From assembly GCF_000590475.1 (NCBI RefSeq), contig NZ_CP007441.1:3974660-4038659 (forward strand): 64,000 nucleotides of DNA, given 5' to 3'. Position numbers and translations under genes: made by a program. The stretch comes from Stutzerimonas stutzeri (GTDB taxonomy: Bacteria; Pseudomonadota; Gammaproteobacteria; Pseudomonadales; Pseudomonadaceae). Positions 18,174 to 25,567 of the stretch are shown piece after piece; positions within the stretch are counted from its first letter, which is position 1; every line of letters begins with the position of its first letter. The notes under the pieces were generated by a model, which did no database searches, was not told the DNA's origin, and saw nothing but the letters and a program-made list of their open reading frames with translations.

Positions 18174-18191
18174 TTGTACCTATTGGTACAA
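18174..18191 (+). promoter_or_regulatory. Inverted repeat at the ureE start point
   Basis: TTGTACC-tatt-GGTACAA is a perfect 7-bp inverted repeat overlapping the predicted transcription start and ending 12 bases before the ureE ATG. It could be an operator or a short 5' hairpin. Confidence 0.5.
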
Positions 18192-18203
18192 CCGGAACTG
18201 CCC

Positions 18204-18704
18204 ATGCTGGTCATTCATCAACGCACCGCCCCCTGCGCCCACCGCGACGCCGAACTCGAACTGACCTACGAGGCCCGCAGCAAATCGCGGCTGCGCTGCT
18301 TCACCACCCAGGGCGAGGAGGTCGGCCTGTTTCTCGAACGCGGCCAGCCGCCCTTGCACGACGGCGAATGTCTGCAGGCGGTGGACGGCCGCATCGTTGC
18401 AGTCCGCGCCCGCCCCGAGCAGTTGCTGCACGTGACCTGCGCCAGCGCCTTTGAGCTGACTCGCGCCGCCTATCACCTGGGCAACCGCCATGTTGCCCTG
18501 CAGGTCGGCGATGGCTGGCTGCGATTGCTCGACGACTACGTGCTCAAGGACATGCTGCTGCAGCTCGGCGCTCGTGTCGAAGCCATCGAAGCGCCCTTCC
18601 AGCCGGAGCACGGCGCCTACGGTGGCGGCCATCACCATTCCCATGCCGGCGAGGCCGAATTCAGCTATGCGCCGCGCCTGCATCAGTTCGGCGTGCGCAC
18701 GTGA
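18204..18704 (+). CDS. ureE: Urease accessory protein UreE (nickel metallochaperone)
   Basis: Dimeric nickel-binding chaperone that feeds UreG and urease, 166 residues. It has the N-terminal peptide-binding domain (ELELTYEARSKSRLRCFTTQ; GLFLERGQPPLHDGE), the metal-binding domain with the conserved YHLGNRHV motif, and a short His-rich tail (GGGHHHSHAGE, about residues 142-152). The ATG at 18204 follows GGAACTGCCC. The TGA overlaps the ureF GTG start. Confidence 0.95.
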   Translation: MLVIHQRTAPCAHRDAELELTYEARSKSRLRCFTTQGEEVGLFLERGQPPLHDGECLQAVDGRIVAVRARPEQLLHVTCASAFELTRAAYHLGNRHVALQVGDGWLRLLDDYVLKDMLLQLGARVEAIEAPFQPEHGAYGGGHHHSHAGEAEFSYAPRLHQFGVRT

Positions 18705-19378
18705 ATCCGGCCGCCTTTGCCTTGTTGCGGCTGGCCAGCCCGCAACTGCCCATTGGCGGTTACAGCTACTCCCAGGGCCTGGAACTGGCCGTGGAGCAGA
18801 ACCTCGTGCACGACGAATCCAGCGCTTGCCGCTGGCTGAGCGATCAGTTGCGGCTCAACCTCTCACGCTTCGAAGCTCCGCTGTTGCTGGCGCATTGCGA
18901 AGCAGCCGTGGCGGGCGACTGGGAGGAGCTGGAGCGACTGGCGGCCGTCCATCGTGCCAGCCGCGAGACCCGCGAGCTGCGGCTGGAAGCCCGGCAAATG
19001 GGCTATTCGCTAAAGCAGCTGCTAAGCAACCTGCCGGAGCTGGACGCCCCAGCCCGTGCACTATTCCAGCGTGTCAACGAACCCGGTCTGGCATTGGGAT
19101 GGGCGTTGGCTGCGCGTGCCTGGGGGATTGCGCCCGCAGACGCGCTCGGCGCCTGGCTCTGGGGTTGGCTGGAAAACCAACTGGCGGTGCTGATGAAGAC
19201 GCTGCCGCTCGGCCAGCAGTCTGCGCAGCGGCTGACCTCCGAGTTGCTGCCGACTCTGCAGCAGGCCCAGCGCGACGCAACCGTTATCGAGCAGGAACAC
19301 TGGGGCAGTGCGGCTTTCGGCTTGGCCTTGACGAGCATGGCTCATGAGCGGCAGTACAGTAGGTTGTTTCGGTCATGA
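18701..19378 (+). CDS. ureF: Urease accessory protein UreF
   Basis: All-helical UreF, 225 residues, which bridges UreD and UreG in the nickel-insertion complex. Landmarks are LLRLASPQLPIGGYSYSQGL at the N-terminus and FQRVNEPGLALGWALAARAW, then SMAHERQYSRLFRS at the end. It starts with GTG inside the ureE stop (GTGA), so translation is coupled. Unlike most pseudomonads it is followed by about 830 noncoding bases before ureG. Confidence 0.94.
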   Translation: MNPAAFALLRLASPQLPIGGYSYSQGLELAVEQNLVHDESSACRWLSDQLRLNLSRFEAPLLLAHCEAAVAGDWEELERLAAVHRASRETRELRLEARQMGYSLKQLLSNLPELDAPARALFQRVNEPGLALGWALAARAWGIAPADALGAWLWGWLENQLAVLMKTLPLGQQSAQRLTSELLPTLQQAQRDATVIEQEHWGSAAFGLALTSMAHERQYSRLFRS

Positions 19379-19415
19379 GCAGGGCGAGTTTCGCTTTGTC
19401 GTGCGAGTCTGTTGG

Positions 19416-19431
19416 AGCGAGCTTGCTCGCT
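19416..19431. repeat. REP palindrome AGCGAGC-TT-GCTCGCT
   Basis: Perfect 7-bp inverted repeat preceded by TTGG, the core of the Pseudomonas GAGCGAGCTTGCTCGC repeat family. It starts 38 bases after the ureF stop. Confidence 0.65.
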
Positions 19432-19636
19432 AATGGAGCGCACCCACGTGATGATGGGTTCGGTTGGTCCCAGACCGCCGCATCCTCGTTGACCCTTGAT
19501 ATGGGTCGCCCCTCTGACAACGCTTTGTTGGCTTTGGGTTGGGAATTTCGGGTGGGTAAGCGAGTTGGCCGATGCATTGGTTTCGCTCTGCTGGGCGACT
19601 CACTTTTTCCAAACGCCGGACGGCCGGCCCCCAAAA

Positions 19637-19899
19637 AAGTAAGCAAAAACGCTTGCCCCTGCATCCGGCCCCGGCTGCGCCGGGGTTCCCTCGCTCCATC
19701 GCCACTCCGGGGGCCGGCGTACAAGGGCCATCCATGGCCCTATACGCCTCTCGCGGCATCCATGCGTGAAGGGACAGGGGCGTCCCTTCGCGACGACCCC
19801 CGGAGTAACACCGGAGGGAGGGTAGTTTTGCGCAGCAAAACCTGGATGCCGGGGTGCGCTTTCTTTTGCTTACTTTTCTTTGCGCAAACAAAGAAAAGT
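19637..19899. repeat. Multi-stem palindromic element (candidate mobile cassette or structured RNA)
   Basis: An outer 12-bp stem, AAGTAAGCAAAA (19637-19648) with TTTTGCTTACTT (19864-19875), continues inward as an imperfect stem (GCCCCTGCATCC against GGATGCCGGGG). Inside it is ACTCCGGGGG/CCCCCGGAGT (19704-19713 with 19797-19806). That stem encloses two hairpins, 19716-19748 and GAAGGGAC/GTCCCTTC at 19768-19789. Further hairpins are at 19825-19841 and, 3' of the outer stem, ACTTTTCTTTG/CAAAGAAAAGT at 19872-19899. The nested plan looks like a folded RNA or a non-autonomous mobile repeat. I recall similar TTGCTTACTTTTCTTTG words between genes in other Pseudomonas genomes. Confidence 0.6.
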
Positions 19900-20212
19900 G
19901 AGGCGCCGTGCAAGGCGCAACCTGTAGGTGGCGCCGAGGAAAGCGCAGCGCCCTACAACGTCACGTACGCCACCATCGATCCTCCGAACAGCTGCGCCAG
20001 AGTCGACAACGGCCTGATGGTTCCCGGACTACAGCTGGGTAACCCATTCCTGGTGCTCTGCGCCTCGCGCCGCGTCACGCCGAGCGTGGCTGCGACCTCC
20101 ACGCTCCCCCAACGAAGCCCATCCCCTGCCCCACCGGCAGCGGCAGCGGCAGCGGCACGCAACTTCGCATCAACCCCGAGGCAGCCACGCTGCCTTTTAG
20201 AGGAGTACACCC

Positions 20213-20827
20213 ATGAGCACCCAACCCCTTCGCATCGGCATCGGTGGCCCGGTCGGCTCCGGCAAGACGGCGCTGACCCTCGCGCTCTGCCTGGCCCTGC
20301 GTGAGCGTTACAACCTGGCGGTGGTGACCAATGACATCTACACCCAGGAAGACGCGCAGTTTCTGGTGCGCAACGAGGCCCTGGCGCCCGAGCGCATCAT
20401 CGGCGTAGAAACCGGCGGCTGCCCGCACACAGCGATACGCGAGGACGCCTCGATCAACCTGGAAGCGGTCGATCAGCTCAATCGGCGCTTCCCCGGCCTC
20501 GACCTGATCATCGTCGAATCCGGTGGCGATAACCTTTCCGCCACCTTCAGTCCCGAACTGTCCGACCTGACCATCTACGTAATCGACGTGTCGGCCGGCG
20601 ACAAGCTGCCGCGCAAGGGCGGGCCGGGCATATGCAAGTCCGACCTGCTGGTGATCAATAAGGTCGACCTGGCGCCCATGGTCGGCGCTTCACTGGATGT
20701 CATGGACCGCGACACCCGCAAGATGCGCGGCGACAAGCCATTCGTGTTCAGCAACCAGAAGGTCGGCCAAGGTCTCGACGAGATCATCGCCTTCATCGAG
20801 AAACAGGGAATGCTCAGCGCCGCCTGA
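20213..20827 (+). CDS. ureG: Urease accessory GTPase UreG
   Basis: SIMIBI-class GTPase, 204 residues, that drives nickel delivery to apo-urease. The P-loop GGPVGSGKTAL (about residues 11-21), the metal-binding GVETGGCPHTAIREDAS (CPH motif, about 70), ESGGDNLSATFSPEL and the guanine-specificity NKVD are all present. It is preceded by GAGGAG and is isolated from ureEF by the repeat element, so it either depends on read-through or has its own promoter. Confidence 0.97.
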   Translation: MSTQPLRIGIGGPVGSGKTALTLALCLALRERYNLAVVTNDIYTQEDAQFLVRNEALAPERIIGVETGGCPHTAIREDASINLEAVDQLNRRFPGLDLIIVESGGDNLSATFSPELSDLTIYVIDVSAGDKLPRKGGPGICKSDLLVINKVDLAPMVGASLDVMDRDTRKMRGDKPFVFSNQKVGQGLDEIIAFIEKQGMLSAA

Positions 20828-20930
20828 CGGAGAACTCCACGGTTGGCGCAAGAGTCCTCGCGCCTTTGCCGAGCAAACGCCGTTCTACCTGGCTCGTTTA
20901 CCACGCGCCAGGCAACTCAAGGGAAATCTC

Positions 20931-21503
20931 ATGAAACTACAGAACATCTTTTTCACCGCAGCCGTGCTGCTGAGCCCGACGCTGGCCTTCGCCCATTCCG
21001 GCCATGACCACGCAGGCGTGATGTCCGGTATCGCTCACCCGATCTTCGGTCTCGATCACCTGCTGGCAATGGTCGCCGTCGGCCTCTGGGCCGCGCAGCA
21101 AACCGGAAAGGCACGCTGGGCGCTGCCGCTGACTTTCGTCGCGACCATGCTGATCGGCGGCCTGCTCGGCTTTTCAGGCATCGAACTGCCGCTGATGGAA
21201 ACCGGCATTGCCGGCTCGGTGCTGGCGCTCGGGCTGCTGGTGGCATTGGCGGTGCGCCCCTCGCTGGCCGTTGCGGCCAGCCTGACTGCGCTATTTGCCC
21301 TCAGCCACGGCGTGGCGCATGGTCTGGAATTACCCGCACTGTCCAGCCCGTGGGGCTATGCCGCAGGATTCGTGGCAGCTACCGCAGCGCTGCATGGCAT
21401 CGGATATGCCGTGGCCCGCAACCTGCCCCAGGTGGCTGCTCCGCTGGTTCGCATCGCTGGTGCTGTGTCCGCATTGGCTGGCGCCTGGCTGCTGGCAGCG
21501 TGA
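20931..21503 (+). CDS. HupE/UreJ-family nickel permease
   Basis: Small inner-membrane protein of 190 residues with an N-terminal signal-like segment (FFTAAVLLSPTLAFAHSGHD) and six hydrophobic helices. The diagnostic HPIFGLDHLLAMVAVGLW (about residues 36-53) is the nickel-binding HPxxGxDH motif; a second His site is in LFALSHGVAHGLELP. HupE/UreJ proteins take up nickel, and placement after ureG supports supply to urease. The spacing of 103 bases from ureG allows cotranscription. Confidence 0.88.
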   Translation: MKLQNIFFTAAVLLSPTLAFAHSGHDHAGVMSGIAHPIFGLDHLLAMVAVGLWAAQQTGKARWALPLTFVATMLIGGLLGFSGIELPLMETGIAGSVLALGLLVALAVRPSLAVAASLTALFALSHGVAHGLELPALSSPWGYAAGFVAATAALHGIGYAVARNLPQVAAPLVRIAGAVSALAGAWLLAA

Positions 21504-21547
21504 AAAAGCAGCGGCAAGCCTCAAGCGGCAGGTAACGGCGGAAAAAC

Positions 21548-21574
21548 AAAAGCCCGAGTTCACCTCGGGCTTTT
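21548..21574. terminator. Bidirectional rho-independent terminator
   Basis: Perfect 11-bp stem AAAAGCCCGAG/CTCGGGCTTTT with loop ttcac. The T-run works for the nickel permease gene (plus) and the A-run gives a T-run for amn (minus), matching their convergent layout. Confidence 0.9.
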
Positions 21575-21609
21575 CTCTAGCAGCTTGTCGCTTATAACTT
21601 GCCGCTGTC

Positions 21610-23082
21610 CTACCGGAACGGCGGCTCGTCGAAGCTGCGCAGCTTGCGCGAATGCAGCGAGTTGAGCTGGCTGCGCAGGAGGTCGAGCGCGGCGATGCCG
21701 ATTTTCAAATGTTGGGTGACGGCCCGCTCGTAGAACGCATTCGCCGAACCCGGCAGCTTGATCTCGCTGTGCAGTGGCTTGTCCGAGACGCACAGCAAGG
21801 TGCCGTAAGGTATCCGCAGACGGTAACCCTGGGCGGCAATCGTGCCACTCTCCATGTCCACGGCCACGGCGCGCGACAGGTTGATCAGCGGCCGTTCCTG
21901 CGCCCAGCGCAGCTCCCAGTTGCGGTCGTCGTAGGTCAGCACGGTGCCGGTGCGCAGCCGCTTCTTCAGCGCCTCGCCTTTGTCGCCTGTCACTTGCGCC
22001 GCGGCTTCCTGCAGCGCCTGCTGCACTTCGGCCAGCGCCGGCAGCGGGATGTGCGGGGGCAGCACACGATCGAGAATTCCGTCACGACGCATGTAAGCGT
22101 GGGCCAATACGTAGTCGCCGATGGACTGCGACTGCCGCAGCCCGCCGCAATGGCCGATCATCAGCCAGCAATGCGGACGCAGCACGGCGAGGTGGTCGGT
22201 GATGTTCTTGGCGTTCGACGGGCCGACGCCGATGTTCACCAGGGTGACGCCGTCGCCGTCTTTGGCCTGCAGGTGATAGGCCGGCATCTGGTAGCGGTGC
22301 CAGAGCACACCGCCGATGATCGCCTGTGCCTCGCCCTCGTCCATGCCGCGCTCGATGATGATGTTGCCCGGAAGCACCATGCGCACGAAACGGGTGTCGT
22401 CGCGCAGCATGTCGAGGCCATGACGGATGAACTGGTCGACGTAGCGGTGATAGTTGGTCAGCAGGATCCAGGGCTGCACGTGCCGCCAGTCGCTACCGGT
22501 GTAATGCACCAGCCGGCGCAGGGAGAAATCCACTCGGGCACCGTCGAACAGTGCCAGCGGATAGGGATCGGCATGTTCCCAGTCATAGAGCCCGTCGGCG
22601 ATGTCATCGGTGGCGGCGGACAGGTCGGTACTGGGAAATACGCGCGCCAGCTCGGCCGCGGTCACGCCGGTGCCGGCCAGCTCATCGCCCTGCTCGATCA
22701 CATAGGGGTAGGGAATGGCGCGTTCGCTGATGCCCACTTCGACCTTGACGCCGAAGTCCAGCATCAGCGGTCGCAACTGGTCGAGCAGGTAACTGCGAAA
22801 GGCCGCCGGATGGGTCACGGTGACGCTGTAGACGCCCGGAGCCTGCACCTTGGCATACGCTCGAGTGGAGGCCGGCACCTCACCGTGGCATTCGTAGGTC
22901 AGGCGCAATTGTGGATAACGGAACAGACTACGTTCTTCGACACCCGGCTCGGTACGGCTGGTGACGTAGCGCTTGAGGGCCCGGTTGAGCGCCACGGTGG
23001 CGCACTGGTGGAGTTCAGCAAGGTAGTCCACGGCAGCTTCAGCGCTGGTGGCAATGCGAAAGGTCTCGCCTGCTGGGTTCAT
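21610..23082 (-). CDS. amn: AMP nucleosidase
   Basis: Cleaves AMP to adenine and ribose-5-phosphate, a regulator of adenylate pools in the cytoplasm. The 490 residues match the family. The N-terminal AMN domain (LYDWEHADPYPLALFDGARVD region, about 165) is followed by a PNP_UDP-type phosphorylase fold with TLVNIGVGPSNAKNITDHLA, MIGHCGGLRQSQ and VAVDMESGTIAAQGYRLR. It marks the left end of the block that continues, in P. aeruginosa order, to aidB-like, ladS and thiD genes. Confidence 0.93.
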   Translation of the reverse strand: MNPAGETFRIATSAEAAVDYLAELHQCATVALNRALKRYVTSRTEPGVEERSLFRYPQLRLTYECHGEVPASTRAYAKVQAPGVYSVTVTHPAAFRSYLLDQLRPLMLDFGVKVEVGISERAIPYPYVIEQGDELAGTGVTAAELARVFPSTDLSAATDDIADGLYDWEHADPYPLALFDGARVDFSLRRLVHYTGSDWRHVQPWILLTNYHRYVDQFIRHGLDMLRDDTRFVRMVLPGNIIIERGMDEGEAQAIIGGVLWHRYQMPAYHLQAKDGDGVTLVNIGVGPSNAKNITDHLAVLRPHCWLMIGHCGGLRQSQSIGDYVLAHAYMRRDGILDRVLPPHIPLPALAEVQQALQEAAAQVTGDKGEALKKRLRTGTVLTYDDRNWELRWAQERPLINLSRAVAVDMESGTIAAQGYRLRIPYGTLLCVSDKPLHSEIKLPGSANAFYERAVTQHLKIGIAALDLLRSQLNSLHSRKLRSFDEPPFR

Positions 23083-23158
23083 GCTGGATTTCCTTGTTCA
23101 GTCGTTGGAAACATCTTGCCTGCTGTTCGATGACAGCGGTAGCACCTGATGGCAGACA

Positions 23159-24502
23159 TCATGGGCCGCGGGCCTGGCTCAAGCTTGCGGCGAGCGTCTC
23201 GAGTCGTGCCTTCAAAACCGCCTGGCTCGGTGCGGCCGTCAGGCTCAGGCGCAGCGCATTGGGTGCCCCGTGCCCAACGGCGAAAACGTCCGCTGTGGCG
23301 GCTTCGACCCCCGCATCGCGGCACAGCGCCAGCAGATCTCGATCATCCGGCAATGGCAGCCACAGATGCGGCGAGGCGCCTGATGAGGCCGATCCAAGCA
23401 GTTTCTGCGCCAGCCGCCAACGCCGCGTCATCTGTTCCCGTTGCCAGGCCAGCCGACGCGCCGCGGTGCCGTCCTCGAGCCAGTCACTGCCGATCCGCAG
23501 GCATAGCGGCGACAAGGCCCAACTGGTCGCCTGCCTTTCGGGGTCGATACACGAGAGCCACTGGTCCGGGCCGGCAATGAAACCCAGGCGCAAACCTGGC
23601 GCCACCGTCTTCGACAGGCTGCTGATCAGCAAGGTACGTTCGGGCAGTGCCGCGGCCAAGGGCGGCTCGTCGCCAAGCGCGCCGTAAATGTCGTCCTCGA
23701 TGATCAGCAAGCCGCGACGTCGCGCCACGGCGGCGATGGCTTCGCGGCGCTGTGCATTCATGCTGACGGCGGTGGGGTTCTGCATGCACGGGGTCAACAC
23801 AGCCACGCGCGCCGAGGTGGCACGGGCCTGACGGTCGAGATCGTCCGGCAGGATGCCGAACTCGTCCATCGCCACGCCGTGCAACGGCAGCCGTAATTGA
23901 CGCCCGGCGGCCTTGATACCAGGGGACGTCAGGGCTTCAACCAGCACCGCCTCACCGGGCTCGCACAGCCCGATCAGCGCGGCGAATACACCCTGCTGCG
24001 CCCCCGCACAGAGCAGCACCTGCTGCGGTGGCATTTCAAGCGTCCGATTACGCAACCAGCTACTCACCGCAAGTTGACCGCGCTGCAGGCTACGCGCCGA
24101 GGGGTAGCCTTGCAGGCTCGCCAGCGCACCTGTAGCGCACAGTTCCGCCATGCTGCGCTGCATATCGTTATCGTCAGGGTCGAGTACAGGAAGATTGGTC
24201 GACAAGTCGACCAGCTCCGGATGCGCCTCCGGCGTTTTCAGTCGGAACAGACTGGCCTCGCGGCTGCTGGCCAGCACATAGGTACCACGCCCTACCTCAC
24301 CCCCCACGAGATGCCGACGCGCCGCCTCGCGATAGGCTTGCATGGCCGTACTCGGGTTGAGGCCGAGCGCCCAGGCCAGCCGGCGCTGCGGAGGCAGTCG
24401 ATCGCCCGGTTGCAGCTCGCCCCGTGCAATGGCCGACGCAATGGCATCGACCAGCGCCAGATAGCGCGGTTGATCATTGGTTTCGAGGATGGGTAACCAC
24501 AT
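23159..24502 (-). CDS. MocR-type GntR/aminotransferase transcriptional regulator
   Basis: PLP-dependent regulator of 447 residues. Residues 1-75 are a GntR winged helix (YLALVDAIASAIARGELQPG, RRLAWALGLNPSTAMQAYRE). The rest is a fold-type I aminotransferase domain with PLP lysine in LLISSLSKTVAPGLRLGFIAG and the EDDIYGALG segment. MocR proteins usually control a neighbouring amine or amino-acid gene. Here that is the divergent dehydratase gene, with direct repeats in the 80-base gap. The effector is unknown. Confidence 0.9.
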   Translation of the reverse strand: MWLPILETNDQPRYLALVDAIASAIARGELQPGDRLPPQRRLAWALGLNPSTAMQAYREAARRHLVGGEVGRGTYVLASSREASLFRLKTPEAHPELVDLSTNLPVLDPDDNDMQRSMAELCATGALASLQGYPSARSLQRGQLAVSSWLRNRTLEMPPQQVLLCAGAQQGVFAALIGLCEPGEAVLVEALTSPGIKAAGRQLRLPLHGVAMDEFGILPDDLDRQARATSARVAVLTPCMQNPTAVSMNAQRREAIAAVARRRGLLIIEDDIYGALGDEPPLAAALPERTLLISSLSKTVAPGLRLGFIAGPDQWLSCIDPERQATSWALSPLCLRIGSDWLEDGTAARRLAWQREQMTRRWRLAQKLLGSASSGASPHLWLPLPDDRDLLALCRDAGVEAATADVFAVGHGAPNALRLSLTAAPSQAVLKARLETLAASLSQARGP

Positions 24503-24508
24503 TGTCTG

Positions 24509-24538
24509 CCATGCAATATAAATATTTACCCATACAAT
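24509..24538. promoter_or_regulatory. Direct repeats in the MocR/dehydratase divergent gap
   Basis: CCATGCAAT (24509-24517) and CCATACAAT (24530-24538) are 21 bases apart, two helical turns. The AT-rich stretch TATAAATATTTA lies between them. This is a plausible MocR operator overlapping both promoters. Confidence 0.5.
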
Positions 24539-24582
24539 GCCGGCCGCCTAGGATCGACGTCAAACCCGTCAAGGAGCTTTCT

Positions 24583-25554
24583 ATGTTCGATCTAGATGCA
24601 TTACGTCAGGCAGCGCAGCTGATCCACCAGAGCGTACCGCCGACCCCTCAATACGCTTGGCCGTTGCTGGCCGAGCGGCTTGGCTGCGACGTCTGGCTCA
24701 AACACGAGAACCACACTCCGGCCGGCGCATTCAAGGTGCGCGGCGGTATCGTCTACGTGAATGAACTGCTCAAGCGCCAAGCGCAAGTGCCGGCGCTGGT
24801 CACTTCAACCCGCGGCAATCATGGCATCAGCCTGGCCATGGCCACGCGCAACGCCGGCATGCGTCTGACGGTAGTCGTACCAGAGGGCAATTCTCTGGAA
24901 AAGAACGCGACCATGCGCGCCTGTGGCGCCGAGGTCATCGAATACGGTCGCGACTTCGACACGGCCCGCCAGCGGGCCGGTGAACTGGCCGAGGCGAACG
25001 GCTGGCACTTCGTCCCGTCGCTGCATCCGGACCTGATCCGCGGCGTCGCCACCTACGCGCTGGAGCTGTTCGAAGCGGTGTCGGATTTACGCCGCGTCTA
25101 TGTGCCCATCGGCCTCGGTTCAGGGATCTGCGGCATGATCCGCACCCGCGACTTGCTGGGCCTGGATACGGAGATCATCGGCGTGGTCTCCAGCGCTGCC
25201 GATGCCTACGCCCAGAGTTTCGAGCAGGGCCGCATCGTCTGTACCGAAACCGCCGACACTTTCGCCGACGGCATGGCCTGCCGTATGCCGTCGCCAGACG
25301 CACTGGAGATCATCCGCGAAGGCGCCGCGCGCATCGTGCGAGTCGACGACGCCGAGATCCGCCAGGCCATCGTCGCCCTCCACGAAGACACCCACAACCT
25401 CGCCGAAGGCGCCGGCGCCGCCGCGCTGGCCGCGGCCATGCAGGAGAGAGACAGCAACCGTGGCGAGCGCATCGCGGTGGTGCTCAGCGGCGGCAATATC
25501 GATCGGCAGCTATTGGCGCATATTCTGGCCGAGCAAGCCCGGGCTGCCGCCTGA
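24583..25554 (+). CDS. Threonine/serine dehydratase-like PLP enzyme
   Basis: Fold-type II PLP enzyme of 323 residues with no ACT regulatory domain, so closer to catabolic TdcB or serine racemase-like forms than to biosynthetic IlvA. The PLP lysine is in HENHTPAGAFKVRGG (about residues 44-58). TSTRGNHGISLA binds the phosphate side, and the glycine-rich loop is IGLGSGICGMI. The expected activity is deamination of threonine or serine to a 2-oxoacid; relatives act on hydroxy-aspartate. The ATG follows AAGGAG. It is divergent from the MocR gene, its likely regulator. Confidence 0.85.
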   Translation: MFDLDALRQAAQLIHQSVPPTPQYAWPLLAERLGCDVWLKHENHTPAGAFKVRGGIVYVNELLKRQAQVPALVTSTRGNHGISLAMATRNAGMRLTVVVPEGNSLEKNATMRACGAEVIEYGRDFDTARQRAGELAEANGWHFVPSLHPDLIRGVATYALELFEAVSDLRRVYVPIGLGSGICGMIRTRDLLGLDTEIIGVVSSAADAYAQSFEQGRIVCTETADTFADGMACRMPSPDALEIIREGAARIVRVDDAEIRQAIVALHEDTHNLAEGAGAAALAAAMQERDSNRGERIAVVLSGGNIDRQLLAHILAEQARAAA

Positions 25555-25567
25555 GCAGCACGGCCAG

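Larger units (their letters stand above)
19379..20212. other. Long repeat-rich spacer splitting ureF from ureG
   Basis: No credible gene. It holds a REP palindrome at 19416-19431, a large multi-stem element at 19637-19899, and a GGCAGC tandem run at about 20135-20157. A frame open across much of this stretch has the composition of noncoding GC-rich DNA and matches nothing I know. ureG has its own strong ribosome site (GAGGAGTACACCC). Confidence 0.7.

Noticed and set aside
20135..20157. GGCAGC tandem run before ureG
   Set aside because: Only about three and a half copies in noncoding DNA; too short to argue for phase variation.
19375..20304. 309-codon frame running across the ureF-ureG spacer into ureG
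   Set aside because: It crosses a repeat element and the true start of ureG in another frame, with no ribosome site or homology; it is noncoding GC-rich sequence.
21652..23133. 493-residue open frame antisense to amn
   Set aside because: Same reason; the AMP nucleosidase on the other strand is full length and conserved.
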